Below are positions 16,841 to 26,313 of a stretch of DNA of 64,000 bases, in pieces. The stretch lies in the NCBI RefSeq assembly GCF_001983175.1, contig NZ_MNPW01000009.1:124001-188000 (forward strand). Reading direction: 5' to 3'. The notes beneath the pieces are model-generated. The model ran no database searches. It worked only from the letters and a program-made list of their open reading frames with translations, and was not told the DNA's origin. The first letter of the stretch is position 1, and every line of letters starts with the position of its first letter. A program made the translations under genes and the position numbers. Source of the stretch: Pseudomonas cedrina subsp. cedrina. Lineage in GTDB: Bacteria > Pseudomonadota > Gammaproteobacteria > Pseudomonadales > Pseudomonadaceae.

Positions 16841-17577
16841 CAGCGAACGGCTACAACGCCTACAAGAAATCCGCCCGTGACAGCCAGGGCGAGTTGATCG
16901 AGCGCTACGCGCCATTGGTCAAGCGCATTGCCTACCACCTGTTGGCACGCCTGCCCGCGAGCGTCCAGGTCGAAGACTTGATCCAGGCCGGCATGATCGG
17001 CCTGCTCGAAGTATCGACCAAATATGACGCGAGCAAGGGTGCCAGTTTCGAGACGTATGCGGGGATCCGTATCCGTGGCGCAATGCTCGACGAGGTGCGC
17101 AAGGGTGATTGGGCGCCCCGTTCGGTGCACCGCAATACGCGCATGGTCAGTGACGCAATTCGCGCAATTGAAGCAAAAACCGGTCGCGACGCTAAAGATC
17201 ACGAAGTTGCGGCCGAACTCCAATTGAGTCTCGACGATTATTACGGGATTTTGAACGATACCTTGGGCAGCCGCCTGTTCAGTTTCGACGACCTGTTGCA
17301 GGACGGCGAACACGAAGGGCTGCACGAGGACGGCGCGAGCGCTCATATGGAGCCATCGCGCGACCTGGAGGATGAACGCTTCCAGGGGGCGTTGGCGGAC
17401 GCGATTGCCAATTTGCCGGAGCGTGAGCGGCTGGTGTTGGCGCTGTACTACGACGAAGAGCTGAACCTCAAGGAAATCGGTGAGGTCCTGGGGGTCAGCG
17501 AATCGCGGGTCAGCCAGTTGCATAGCCAGTGCGCAGCCCGCTTGCGGGGGCGTTTGGGAGAGTGGCGAGCGCGCTGA
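16837..17577 (+). CDS. fliA: FliA, sigma-28 factor
   Basis: 246 residues with sigma-70 family regions 2 (YAPLVKRIAYHLLARLPASV and DLIQAGMIGLLE), 3 and 4 (LVLALYYDEELNLKEIGEVL). It directs late flagellar and chemotaxis genes. A matching promoter is visible before cheV in this window. The ATG at 16837 overlaps the fleN stop; earlier in-frame starts lie within fleN and are unlikely. Confidence 0.95.
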   Translation: MTANGYNAYKKSARDSQGELIERYAPLVKRIAYHLLARLPASVQVEDLIQAGMIGLLEVSTKYDASKGASFETYAGIRIRGAMLDEVRKGDWAPRSVHRNTRMVSDAIRAIEAKTGRDAKDHEVAAELQLSLDDYYGILNDTLGSRLFSFDDLLQDGEHEGLHEDGASAHMEPSRDLEDERFQGALADAIANLPERERLVLALYYDEELNLKEIGEVLGVSESRVSQLHSQCAARLRGRLGEWRAR

Positions 17578-17746
17578 CAGGCAGTGTGGGGGGCACTGCA
17601 GACGATACCGCGAGGGCGCCAAGCCTTTGCGGGTTCGGCCCGTGGTGCCCCCGGCAGTCCTTTTTGTGTAATGCCTGTTGATTGAAATGGCGCGTCCAGG
17701 TGCTGGGCGCGTTTAAGACTGCTTGGAGGTCGAATTGGACAAGAAC

Positions 17747-18121
17747 ATGAAAATCCTCATCGTTGATGACTTCTCAACGATGCGGCGGATCATAAAAAAC
17801 CTGTTGCGTGACCTTGGGTTCACTAACACGGTCGAGGCGGACGACGGCATTACCGCGATTCCGATCCTCAACAGCGGGAGTATCGACTTTCTGGTAACGG
17901 ACTGGAACATGCCTGGCATGACCGGTATCGACTTGCTGCGCCATGTGCGTGCCGACGAAAAACTGCGCAGCCTTCCCGTGTTGATGGTGACCGCCGAAGC
18001 CAAGCGTGAGCAGATCATCGAAGCCGCCCAAGCCGGGGTAAACGGTTACGTGGTCAAGCCATTCACTGCATTGGCCTTGAAAGAGAAGATCGAAAAAATC
18101 TTCGAACGCATCCACGGCTAA
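17747..18121 (+). CDS. cheY: CheY, chemotaxis response regulator
   Basis: A 124-residue single receiver domain. The acidic pocket is in ILIVDD, the phospho-acceptor is about Asp52 (LVTDWNMPG), and the switch Thr and Lys are in MVTAEA and VVKPF. CheY-P binds FliM. The usual family start is ATG 17747. However, GGAGG at 17725-17729 is better spaced for a TTG at 17735, which would add four residues. Confidence 0.95.
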   Translation: MKILIVDDFSTMRRIIKNLLRDLGFTNTVEADDGITAIPILNSGSIDFLVTDWNMPGMTGIDLLRHVRADEKLRSLPVLMVTAEAKREQIIEAAQAGVNGYVVKPFTALALKEKIEKIFERIHG

Positions 18122-18139
18122 TGCCATCGCGGGGGAGCT

Positions 18140-18928
18140 ATGGAGCATAAAGAAACGTCACAGGGCGACTTTGAGTCGACCCTGAAAAAGCATGCTCACC
18201 AGTTGGTCGAAAGCCTTGAAAAAGGCCAGTTCGGCGACGCGGTGCAGTTAATCCATGAGCTCAACCAGACCCGTGACCGCGGCCTGTACCAGGAAGTGGG
18301 CAAGCTCACGCGCGAGCTGCACAGTGCGATCGTCAATTTCCAGATTGACCCGCACATGCCCCAGGCCGAAGAAATCTCGCAGATCACCGATGCCACCGAA
18401 CGCCTGTCCTATGTGGTCAGGCTGACCGAGGCGGCGGCCAACCGCACCATGGACCTGGTGGAAAACGCCACGCCTCTGGTCAATGGCATGGCCACCGAAG
18501 CCCAGGCGCTCAGCGTTGACTGGGGCCGTTTCATGCGCCGTGAAGTCGGGGCTGAAGAGTTCCGTGAATTGGCGCGTCGGGTCGAAGGGTTCTTGTCACG
18601 CAGCGAGCAGGAAAACCGCACGGTTTCCAGCAACCTCAACGACATTCTGCTCGCCCAGGATTACCAGGACCTCACCGGCCAGGTGATCAAGCGTGTGACC
18701 CAATTGGTCACCGAAGTGGAAAGCAACTTGCTCAAATTAGTGCTGATGGCAGGCCAGGTAGACCGCTTTGCAGGCATCGAACATGACCGCGAAGCGATCC
18801 TCTCGGAAAAAGATCCACAAAAACATCTCGCCAAGGGTGAAGGTCCGCAGATTCATGCCGATAAACGTGAAGACGTTGTATCGGGTCAAGATGATGTCGA
18901 TGACCTGTTATCCAGTTTAGGCTTCTAA
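18140..18928 (+). CDS. cheZ: CheZ, CheY-P phosphatase
   Basis: This 262-residue, largely helical protein has the conserved catalytic stretch ILLAQDYQDLTGQVIKRV, which supplies the Asp and Gln that act on CheY-P, and a C-terminal CheY-binding tail (QDDVDDLLSSLGF). It lies between cheY and cheA as in other pseudomonads. Confidence 0.94.
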   Translation: MEHKETSQGDFESTLKKHAHQLVESLEKGQFGDAVQLIHELNQTRDRGLYQEVGKLTRELHSAIVNFQIDPHMPQAEEISQITDATERLSYVVRLTEAAANRTMDLVENATPLVNGMATEAQALSVDWGRFMRREVGAEEFRELARRVEGFLSRSEQENRTVSSNLNDILLAQDYQDLTGQVIKRVTQLVTEVESNLLKLVLMAGQVDRFAGIEHDREAILSEKDPQKHLAKGEGPQIHADKREDVVSGQDDVDDLLSSLGF

Positions 18929-18939
18929 GGAGCACACCC

Positions 18940-21162
18940 ATGAGCTTCGGCGCCGATGAAGAAATCCTTCAGGATTTCCTTGTAGAGGCCGGCGAAATTT
19001 TAGAGCAACTGTCCGAGCAACTGGTCGAGCTGGAAAGCCGACCGGATGATGCGAACCTGCTCAATGCAATTTTTCGCGGTTTTCACACTGTAAAAGGGGG
19101 CGCCGGCTTCCTCCAGCTCCATGAGCTGGTGGAGTGCTGCCACATCGCCGAGAACGTGTTCGACATCCTGCGCAAGGGTGAGCGTCAGGTTGACTCGGAA
19201 TTGATGGACGTGATTCTCGAAGCACTGGACGCGGTCAACGGCATGTTCAGCCAAGTGCGTGAACGTGCACCGGTTACCGCCGCCACCCCGGAACTGCTGG
19301 CCGCCCTGGCGCGCTATGCAGAGCCTGCCGACCTGTCCGCGGCGCCGGTGGCTGAGGCTGCACCGGAGCCTGTGGCGCAAGCCGAGCCGGATGTGACCGA
19401 CAGCGAGTTCGAGCAACTGCTCAACTCCCTCAGCGCGGTGAAGGCCGAGGCCGAAGCACCGGCCGCCGTTGCGCCGCCGGCGGCACCGACCAGCGAAGAC
19501 ATTTCCGACGCAGAGTTCGAATCCCTGCTCGACCAGTTGCATGGCAAAGGCCAGTTCGCGGCCGACGCCTTGGCGCCTGCCGCTGCCGCAAGCACCGCTG
19601 TGGATGCGCCGGCCGCCAAGGCCAGCACCGACATCACCGATGACGAATTCGAAGCCTTGCTCGACCAACTGCATGGCAAGGGCACGTTCGCGGCCGACGC
19701 CTTGCCGAATGTCGCCGCCACGGCTGCTACTGCCGCAGCGCCTGCCGCCGCCAGTGCCGCGCCCGCCGGCGATGGCCTGATCTCGGACCACGAGTTCGAG
19801 TCGCTGCTGGACGAATTGCACGGCAAGGGCAAGTTCAGCGAAGTGGCCCCGGCCGCTACGCCTGCACCGGTTGCCGCCAAAGCGGCCGCCCCGGCGCCGG
19901 TGGCCAAGCCTGCGCCAGCGCCAACCCCCGCCGCCGCACCTGCTCCGGCGCGTGCCGTTGCGGCGCCGGTGGCCGACAAGCCCGCCACTGAAGCCGAAAC
20001 CACCGTGCGCGTTGATACCGCGCGCCTGGACGACATCATGAACATGGTCGGCGAGCTGGTACTGGTGCGTAACCGCCTGGTGCGACTGGGCCTGAGCAGC
20101 GGCGATGAAGCCATGCAAAAGGCCGTGTCGAACCTCGACGTGGTCACCGCCGACCTGCAGACCGCCGTGATGAAAACGCGGATGCAGCCGATCAAGAAAG
20201 TCTTCGGCCGCTTCCCGCGCCTGGTTCGCGACCTGGCGCGCCAGCTCAAGAAAGAAATCAACCTGGAACTGGTGGGTGAAGAAACCGACCTCGACAAAAA
20301 CCTGGTCGAGGCCCTGGCCGACCCGCTGGTCCACTTGGTGCGCAACGCCGTCGACCACGGTGTGGAAACCCCGGAAGAACGCGAAGCCTCGGGCAAGTCC
20401 CGGGGCGGCAAGGTGATCCTGGCGGCGGAACAGGAAGGCGATCATATCCTGCTGTCGATCACCGATGACGGCAAAGGCATGGACCCGGCCATTCTGCGCA
20501 ATATCGCGGTCAAGCGTGGCGTGATGGACAAGGACGCCGCCGACCGCCTGACCGACACCGAGTGCTACAACCTGATCTTCGCCCCGGGCTTCTCGACCAA
20601 GACCGAGATTTCCGACGTGTCGGGCCGTGGCGTGGGCATGGACGTGGTGAAGACCAAGATCAGCCAGCTCAACGGCTCGATCAATATCTACTCGACCAAG
20701 GGCCAGGGCTCCAAGATCGTCATCAAGGTGCCGTTGACCCTGGCGATCATGCCGACCCTGATGGTGATGCTGGGCAACCAGGCCTTCGCTTTCCCGCTGG
20801 TCAACGTCAACGAGATCTTCCACCTCGACCTGTCGCGCACCAACGTGGTGGACGGCCAGGAAGTGGTGATCGTGCGCGACAAGGCATTGCCGCTGTTCTA
20901 CCTCAAGCGCTGGCTGGTCGCTTCGGCTGCCCATGAAGAGCAGCGCGAAGGCCATGTGGTGATTCTCTCCGTGGGCACCCAGCGTATCGGCTTTGTCGTC
21001 GATCAACTGGTGGGGCAGGAAGAAGTGGTCATCAAGCCATTGGGCAAAATGCTGCAGGGAACCCCGGGCATGTCGGGCGCGACCATCACCGGTGACGGTC
21101 GGATCGCGCTGATTCTCGATGTTCCGAGCATGCTCAAGCGTTACGCCGCTCGGCGTATTTGA
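18940..21162 (+). CDS. cheA: CheA, chemotaxis histidine kinase
   Basis: 740 residues. An N-terminal Hpt domain (GFHTVKGGAGF, phospho-His at about residue 49) is followed by a long Ala/Pro-rich linker, the dimerisation domain, an HATPase domain (LVRNAVDHGVETPEER; GRGVGMDVV) and a C-terminal CheW-like domain. The linker holds four spaced copies of a motif of the form (I/V)(S/T)DxEFExLL(D/N), three of them extended to LH-GKG, at about residues 152, 188, 232 and 281. There is no CheY-binding P2 domain of the enteric type that I can recognise, so the repeats may take over partner binding. Confidence 0.95.
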   Translation: MSFGADEEILQDFLVEAGEILEQLSEQLVELESRPDDANLLNAIFRGFHTVKGGAGFLQLHELVECCHIAENVFDILRKGERQVDSELMDVILEALDAVNGMFSQVRERAPVTAATPELLAALARYAEPADLSAAPVAEAAPEPVAQAEPDVTDSEFEQLLNSLSAVKAEAEAPAAVAPPAAPTSEDISDAEFESLLDQLHGKGQFAADALAPAAAASTAVDAPAAKASTDITDDEFEALLDQLHGKGTFAADALPNVAATAATAAAPAAASAAPAGDGLISDHEFESLLDELHGKGKFSEVAPAATPAPVAAKAAAPAPVAKPAPAPTPAAAPAPARAVAAPVADKPATEAETTVRVDTARLDDIMNMVGELVLVRNRLVRLGLSSGDEAMQKAVSNLDVVTADLQTAVMKTRMQPIKKVFGRFPRLVRDLARQLKKEINLELVGEETDLDKNLVEALADPLVHLVRNAVDHGVETPEEREASGKSRGGKVILAAEQEGDHILLSITDDGKGMDPAILRNIAVKRGVMDKDAADRLTDTECYNLIFAPGFSTKTEISDVSGRGVGMDVVKTKISQLNGSINIYSTKGQGSKIVIKVPLTLAIMPTLMVMLGNQAFAFPLVNVNEIFHLDLSRTNVVDGQEVVIVRDKALPLFYLKRWLVASAAHEEQREGHVVILSVGTQRIGFVVDQLVGQEEVVIKPLGKMLQGTPGMSGATITGDGRIALILDVPSMLKRYAARRI

Positions 21163-21210
21163 TTCTGGTGGGTCAGGGCGGTATTGCCCGTCCCGCCTAA
21201 CGGAGTGCTT

Positions 21211-22341
21211 ATGGTAGTCAAGGTCCTGGTGGTGGACGATTCGGGTTTCTTCCGCCGCCGCGTCTCGGAAATTCTTTCCGCCGATCCAACGATCCAGGTG
21301 GTCGGTACGGCCACCAATGGCAAAGAGGCGATTGATCAAGCCATTGCATTGAAGCCCGACGTGATCACCATGGACTACGAGATGCCGATGATGGATGGCA
21401 TCACGGCAGTTCGGCACATCATGCAACGCTGCCCGACTCCGGTGTTGATGTTCTCCTCGCTGACCCACGAAGGCGCCCGGGTGACCCTGGATGCGCTGGA
21501 CGCCGGCGCGGTGGACTTCCTGCCGAAGAATTTCGAAGACATCTCGCGCAACCCCGACAAGGTCAAGCAGATGCTGTGCGAGAAAGTGCACAGCATTTCG
21601 CGCAGTAACCGCCGTAGCCTGTTCAGCGCGCCGGCGCCCGCCGCAACCCCAGCGCCGGCTCCAGCGGCCTCGACGAGCGCTTATGCACGTCCTGCCCCGG
21701 CGCCGGTTGCACGGCCGGCGGCGACCGCGCCTGTGCGGACCGCCGCGCCTGCGGCGCATTCGCCCGCGCCCAAGCGCAAAGCCTACAAGCTGGTCGCCAT
21801 CGGCACGTCCACCGGCGGCCCGGTGGCCCTGCAGCGCGTCTTGACCCAGCTGCCGGCCAACTTCCCGGCGCCGATCGTGTTGATCCAGCATATGCCCGCC
21901 GCGTTCACCAAGGCCTTCGCCGAGCGCTTGGACAAGCTGTGCCGCATCAGCGTCAAGGAAGCCGAGGATGGCGACATCCTGCGTCCAGGCCTGGCGCTGC
22001 TGGCGCCAGGCGGCAAGCAGATGATGGTGGATGGTCGCGGCGCGATCAAAATCCTGCCGGGCGATGAACGCTTGAACTACAAGCCGTGCGTGGACATCAC
22101 CTTCGGTTCGGCGGCCAAGTCCTACGGCGACAAAGTTCTGGCGGTGGTGCTCACCGGCATGGGCGCCGACGGCCGTGAAGGCGCGCGCCTGCTCAAGCAG
22201 GGCGGCAGCGCCATCTGGGCCCAGGACGAAGCCAGCTGCGTGATCTATGGCATGCCCATGGCCATCGTCAAGGCTGACCTGGCCGACGCCGTCTACAGCC
22301 TGGACGACATCGGCAAGCATCTGGTGGAGGCCTGCCTCTGA
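21211..22341 (+). CDS. cheB: CheB, protein-glutamate methylesterase
   Basis: 376 residues. A receiver domain (phospho-acceptor about Asp55 in VITMDYEMPM) and a Pro/Ala-rich linker precede the methylesterase domain with the catalytic serine in GTSTGGPVALQ, the histidine in IQHMP and GMGADGREG. It resets receptor methylation. The ATG at 21211 (MVVKVLVVDD) is preferred over one 27 bases earlier. Its stop overlaps the motC start by one base. Confidence 0.95.
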   Translation: MVVKVLVVDDSGFFRRRVSEILSADPTIQVVGTATNGKEAIDQAIALKPDVITMDYEMPMMDGITAVRHIMQRCPTPVLMFSSLTHEGARVTLDALDAGAVDFLPKNFEDISRNPDKVKQMLCEKVHSISRSNRRSLFSAPAPAATPAPAPAASTSAYARPAPAPVARPAATAPVRTAAPAAHSPAPKRKAYKLVAIGTSTGGPVALQRVLTQLPANFPAPIVLIQHMPAAFTKAFAERLDKLCRISVKEAEDGDILRPGLALLAPGGKQMMVDGRGAIKILPGDERLNYKPCVDITFGSAAKSYGDKVLAVVLTGMGADGREGARLLKQGGSAIWAQDEASCVIYGMPMAIVKADLADAVYSLDDIGKHLVEACL

Positions 22342-23081
22342 TGGATGTATTGAGCCTGATCGGCATCATCATGGCGTTTGTCGCGATCATCGGCGGCAAC
22401 TATTTGGAAGGCGGCCACCTCGGCGCCCTGGCCAATGGCCCGGCGGCGCTGATCGTGATCGGCGGCACCGTGGGCGCGGCGTTGCTGCAGTCGCCGATGA
22501 GTTCGTTCAAGCGGGCGATGCAGATCCTTATCTGGATCATCTTTCCGCCGCGTGTCGATTTGGCCGGCGGCATCGACCGCGTCGTCAACTGGAGCCTCAC
22601 CGCCCGCAAGGAAGGCCTGTTGGGCCTGGAAGGCGTGGCCGATGCCGAGCCGGACAGCTATGCGCGCAAAGGCCTGCAATTATTGGTGGACGGCGCCGAG
22701 CCGGAAGCGATCCGCAGCATCCTGGAGGTGGACTTCTACACCCAGGAAAGCCGCGACATCAACGCCGCCAAAGTCTATGAAAGCATGGGCGGCTACGCGC
22801 CGACCATCGGCATCATCGGTGCGGTCATGGGCCTGATCCACGTGATGGGCAACCTGGCCGACCCTTCGCAATTGGGCAGCGGGATTGCCGTGGCGTTCGT
22901 CGCCACCATCTACGGCGTGGCCAGTGCCAACCTGGTGTTGTTGCCGGTGGCCAGCAAGCTCAAGTCGATCGCCATGCGCCAGTCCCGTTATCGCGAAATG
23001 TTGCTCGAAGGCATCCTGTCGATTGCCGAAGGCGAGAACCCGCGTTCCATCGAATTGAAGCTCCAGGGCTTCATGGATTGA
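22341..23081 (+). CDS. motC: MotC, flagellar stator protein (MotA family)
   Basis: A 246-residue membrane protein of the MotA/PomA family with four membrane segments and the conserved SMGGYAPTIGIIGAVMGLIH pattern. With MotD it forms the second stator of Pseudomonas, alongside MotAB encoded elsewhere. It overlaps cheB by one base. Confidence 0.93.
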   Translation: MDVLSLIGIIMAFVAIIGGNYLEGGHLGALANGPAALIVIGGTVGAALLQSPMSSFKRAMQILIWIIFPPRVDLAGGIDRVVNWSLTARKEGLLGLEGVADAEPDSYARKGLQLLVDGAEPEAIRSILEVDFYTQESRDINAAKVYESMGGYAPTIGIIGAVMGLIHVMGNLADPSQLGSGIAVAFVATIYGVASANLVLLPVASKLKSIAMRQSRYREMLLEGILSIAEGENPRSIELKLQGFMD

Positions 23082-23104
23082 TGGCCATGAACCTCTGCTT
23101 CCCT

Positions 23105-23203
23105 GTAGGAGCGAGCTTGCTCGCGAAAATCGTCAACGATAACGTGGGTATCCTGGATAAACGCGTTGCTCTCGGGTTTTTCGCGAGCAAGCTCGCTCCT
23201 ATA
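23105..23203. repeat. REP-type inverted repeat between motC and motD
   Basis: GTAGGAGCGAGCTTGCTCGCGA at 23105 is inverted at about 23180-23203 (TCGCGAGCAAGCTCGCTCCTA). This is the classic Pseudomonas REP core, present again at 33198-33296. It sits inside an operon, between two genes whose products form one complex. Confidence 0.88.
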
Positions 23204-23232
23204 GGTGATTGGTTTTGTCGAGGTAATTGCCT

Positions 23233-24120
23233 GTGAGCCGTCGCCGTCGCGAGCCTGAAGAACACGTCAACCATGAACGCTGGCTGGTGTCCTATGCGGA
23301 CTTCATCACCTTGCTGTTTGCGTTTTTTGTGGTGATGTACTCCATCTCATCGGTGAACGAAGGCAAGTACAAAGTCATTTCCGAGGCGCTGATCGGGGTG
23401 TTTTCCGATTCTGACCGCGCGCTCAAGCCGATCCCGATTGGCGACGAGCGACCCAAGACCGTGACCCCGGCCAAGCCGCTGGTCAACGACAGCGACGAAA
23501 CCGCCGCTGGCGTCGGGGGCACCAGCGATCCGCTCAAAAGCATCGCCGATGACATCAGCGCTGCGTTTGGCGATTTGATCAGCTCCAACCAGATGACCGT
23601 GCGCGGCAACGAGTTGTGGGTGGAGATCGAGCTCAATTCCAGCCTGCTGTTCGCCAGCGCCGATGCGATGCCCAGTGACCAGGCGTTCACCATCATCGAC
23701 AAGGTCGCGGCGATCCTGCGGCCATTCGAGAACCCGATCCACGTTGAAGGTTTTACCGACAATGTGCCGATCAGCACCGCGCAGTACCCGACCAACTGGG
23801 AACTGTCGTCGGCGCGCGCCGCGAGCATCGTGCGTATGTTGGCGATGCAGGGTATCAACCCGGGTCGCCTGGCGTCGGTGGGGTATGGCGAGTTCCAACC
23901 AGTGGCCAATAACGCCACGGTGGAAGGGCGTTCACGCAACCGCCGGGTCGTGCTGGTGGTGTCGCGCAACCTGGAAGTGCGCCGCAGCCTGACGGGCACC
24001 GGCACCGCCAACGCAACACCGGATGCGGCCCTGAAGCGGGCTGGCACACAAACTGCACCGGCCCTTGTAAAGCCGCCGGTTCGTCAGAGTGCCGTCAATT
24101 CTCCGTCGCCGGCTCAATAA
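23233..24120 (+). CDS. motD: MotD, flagellar stator protein (MotB family)
   Basis: About 295 residues. A short basic cytoplasmic start (RRRREPEEHVNHERWLVSYA) precedes one membrane helix with the proton-carrying aspartate (SYADFITLLFAFFVVMYSIS). A periplasmic OmpA-like peptidoglycan-binding domain follows (VEGFTDNVPIS; NRRVVLVVSR). The GTG at 23233 is preferred over the TTG six bases earlier because GAGG at 23220-23223 is better spaced. Confidence 0.92.
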   Translation: MSRRRREPEEHVNHERWLVSYADFITLLFAFFVVMYSISSVNEGKYKVISEALIGVFSDSDRALKPIPIGDERPKTVTPAKPLVNDSDETAAGVGGTSDPLKSIADDISAAFGDLISSNQMTVRGNELWVEIELNSSLLFASADAMPSDQAFTIIDKVAAILRPFENPIHVEGFTDNVPISTAQYPTNWELSSARAASIVRMLAMQGINPGRLASVGYGEFQPVANNATVEGRSRNRRVVLVVSRNLEVRRSLTGTGTANATPDAALKRAGTQTAPALVKPPVRQSAVNSPSPAQ

Positions 24121-24170
24121 CTTATGCAATGTCTCGGTCGCGCGTGTGCCTGCCGGGAGGAACCAACCGA

Positions 24171-24959
24171 ATGAGAGTCTGGGCAGTTGCCAATCAAAAA
24201 GGTGGAGTCGGCAAGACCACCACCTCCATCGCCTTAGCCGGTTTGCTGGCCGAGGCGGGCAAGCGTGTGGTCGTGGTGGACCTGGATCCTCACGGTTCCA
24301 TGACCAGCTATTTCGGCTACGACCCGGACGCGCTGGAACACAGTAACTTCGACCTGTTCCTGCACAAAGGCAGTGTGCCGGCCGATCTGCCTGGGCAACT
24401 GCTGTTGCCCACCAGCAACGAACGCATTTTCCTGCTGCCGTCCAGCACCGCCCTGGCTACTCTCGAGCGCCAGTCGCCGGGGCAGAGCGGCCTGGGCCTG
24501 GTGATCGCCAAGACCCTGGCGCAGCTGTGGCAGGACTTCGATTACGCGATCATCGACAGCCCGCCATTGCTTGGCGTGTTGATGGTCAACGCCTTGGCGG
24601 CGAGCCAACAGTTGGTGATCCCGGTGCAGACCGAGCACCTGGCGGTCAAAGGCCTGGAGCGCATGGTCAGCACCTTGGCGATGATCAACCGGTCACGCAA
24701 ACAGCCATTGCCCTACAGCATCGTGCCGACCTTGTTCGACCGCCGCACCCAGGCCTCCCTCGGCACGTTGCGGGTACTGCGCGACGCCTACCCGGAGAGC
24801 ATCTGGAATGGCTATATCCCGGTGGACACGCGCCTGCGCGACGCCAGCCGCGCCGGGCTTACGCCGTCGCAGTTCGACGGCAAGAGCCGCGGCGTGCAGG
24901 CCTACCGCGTGTTGCTCAAGCATTTGCTGTCGCAGCAGCTTGTGGCGCAGGTGGCGTGA
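24171..24959 (+). CDS. parC: ParC, ParA-like ATPase positioning the chemotaxis cluster
   Basis: 262 residues with a ParA Walker A motif (NQKGGVGKTTT, residues 7-17), VVVDLDPHGS and IIDSPPLLG. This position, between motD and a ParP-like gene, matches PA1462. In vibrios and Pseudomonas the ParC/ParP pair localises chemotaxis arrays to the pole. GGGAGG at 24155-24160 decides the start. The next gene overlaps its stop by one base. Confidence 0.88.
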   Translation: MRVWAVANQKGGVGKTTTSIALAGLLAEAGKRVVVVDLDPHGSMTSYFGYDPDALEHSNFDLFLHKGSVPADLPGQLLLPTSNERIFLLPSSTALATLERQSPGQSGLGLVIAKTLAQLWQDFDYAIIDSPPLLGVLMVNALAASQQLVIPVQTEHLAVKGLERMVSTLAMINRSRKQPLPYSIVPTLFDRRTQASLGTLRVLRDAYPESIWNGYIPVDTRLRDASRAGLTPSQFDGKSRGVQAYRVLLKHLLSQQLVAQVA

Positions 24960-25750
24960 TGAATCGGCCTACCGAACTCAAGACCCGGCCGCAACTGGCG
25001 CTGGAATCCTACCTGGATGCCTTGTTGCAGGAAGCGACCGCGGAAGAACTGCCGGAACCGATTCTGGTGCTGGAGCCTGCCGTCGAGCCCGCAAGCACGC
25101 TGGATGAATTCCAGCTGGCGGTGCTCGAAGAACAGGCACGTGATGCGCAGGTGGTGGTGCCGATCACGCCGGTGGTGCTCGCACCCGCCGTGATTGCTCC
25201 CGTAATGGTCGAGCCGGTGGTGCAAGTGCACCTGCCGCCGAGCATCACGCCGCCGCCGGTGACGGGCGACGGTCGCCCGAGCTGGGCGGCCGAGCCGTTC
25301 GAATGCCTGCTGTTCGACGTCGCCGGGTTGACCCTGGCGGTGCCGCTGGTGTGCCTGGGCTCGATCTATTCCCTGGAAGGCCAGGAACTGACACCGCTGT
25401 TCGGGCAACCGGAATGGTTCCTCGGCATCCTGCCCAGCCAGGCCGGCAACCTGAAGGTGCTCGATACCGCGCGCTGGGTGATGCCCGACCGCTACCGCGA
25501 CGACTTTCGCCAGGGCTTGCAGTACGTGATCTCGGTGCAGGGCTACGAGTGGGGGCTGGCGGTGCATCAAGTCAGCCGCTCGTTGCGCCTGGACCCCAAC
25601 GAAATCAAATGGCGCAGCCACCGGGGCCAACGGCCTTGGCTGGCGGGCACCGTGATCGAACACATGTGCGCGTTGCTCGACGTCGCCGAACTGGCCGAGT
25701 TGATCGCCAGCGGTGCGGTCAAGACGATGCCGGTGACCAAACGCAGTTGA
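24959..25750 (+). CDS. parP: ParP, CheW-like chemotaxis array positioning protein
   Basis: 263 residues. The N-terminal region is acidic and Pro/Val-rich (about 1-110) and should contact ParC. The C-terminal CheW-like domain (PFECLLFDVAGLTLAVPLVC to the end) resembles the domain that binds CheA and receptors. The first base of its ATG is the last base of the parC stop. Confidence 0.87.
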   Translation: MNRPTELKTRPQLALESYLDALLQEATAEELPEPILVLEPAVEPASTLDEFQLAVLEEQARDAQVVVPITPVVLAPAVIAPVMVEPVVQVHLPPSITPPPVTGDGRPSWAAEPFECLLFDVAGLTLAVPLVCLGSIYSLEGQELTPLFGQPEWFLGILPSQAGNLKVLDTARWVMPDRYRDDFRQGLQYVISVQGYEWGLAVHQVSRSLRLDPNEIKWRSHRGQRPWLAGTVIEHMCALLDVAELAELIASGAVKTMPVTKRS

Positions 25751-25830
25751 TTGAACAATAAGGGCCGCATGCGAGTGCGGTCAAAGAAGCACACACGCCG
25801 TGTCGAACGGTATTTGAAGGGGTCAGAGAA

Positions 25831-26313
25831 ATGAACAAGTCAGCGTCCGCACAAGGTTTGGATGATCCGATCCTGCAATGGGTTACCTTCAAACTGGACA
25901 ACGAGTCCTATGGCATTAACGTGATGCGCGTGCAGGAAGTGCTGCGCTACACCGAGATCGCGCCGGTACCGGGTGCGCCCAGCTATGTGCTGGGTATCAT
26001 CAACCTGCGCGGCAACGTGGTGACGGTCATCGACACCCGCCAGCGTTTCGGCCTGGTCCCGACCGAAGTCAACGACAACACCCGTATCGTCATCATCGAA
26101 GCCGACAAGCAAGTGGTCGGGATCATGGTCGACAGCGTGGCGGAAGTGGTCTACCTGCGCCAATCGGAAGTGGAAACCGCGCCGAACGTGGGTAACGAAG
26201 AATCCGCCAAGTTCATCCAGGGCGTGTGCAACAAGAACGGCGAACTGCTGATTCTGGTCGAGCTGGACAAGATGATGAGCGAAGAAGAATGGTCGGAACT
26301 GGAGAGCATCTGA
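25831..26313 (+). CDS. cheW: CheW, chemotaxis coupling protein
   Basis: A 160-residue CheW domain (WVTFKLDNESYGINVMRVQE, then RGNVVTVIDTRQRF). It links receptors to CheA. AAGG and GAG lie upstream of the ATG. It is followed without a gap by the DUF2802 gene, as in P. aeruginosa PA1464-PA1465. Confidence 0.94.
   Translation: MNKSASAQGLDDPILQWVTFKLDNESYGINVMRVQEVLRYTEIAPVPGAPSYVLGIINLRGNVVTVIDTRQRFGLVPTEVNDNTRIVIIEADKQVVGIMVDSVAEVVYLRQSEVETAPNVGNEESAKFIQGVCNKNGELLILVELDKMMSEEEWSELESI

Noticed and set aside
17581..17599. Hairpin GCAGTG-N7-CACTGC after fliA as a terminator
   Set aside because: The stem is only six pairs with no T-run, and the chemotaxis genes continue in the same direction.
12960..22320. 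Very long open frames on the strand opposite the flagellar and chemotaxis genes (for example across flhA-flhF and cheA-cheB)
   Set aside because: They are mirror frames of GC-rich coding sequence, lack ribosome binding sites and cover well-identified genes.
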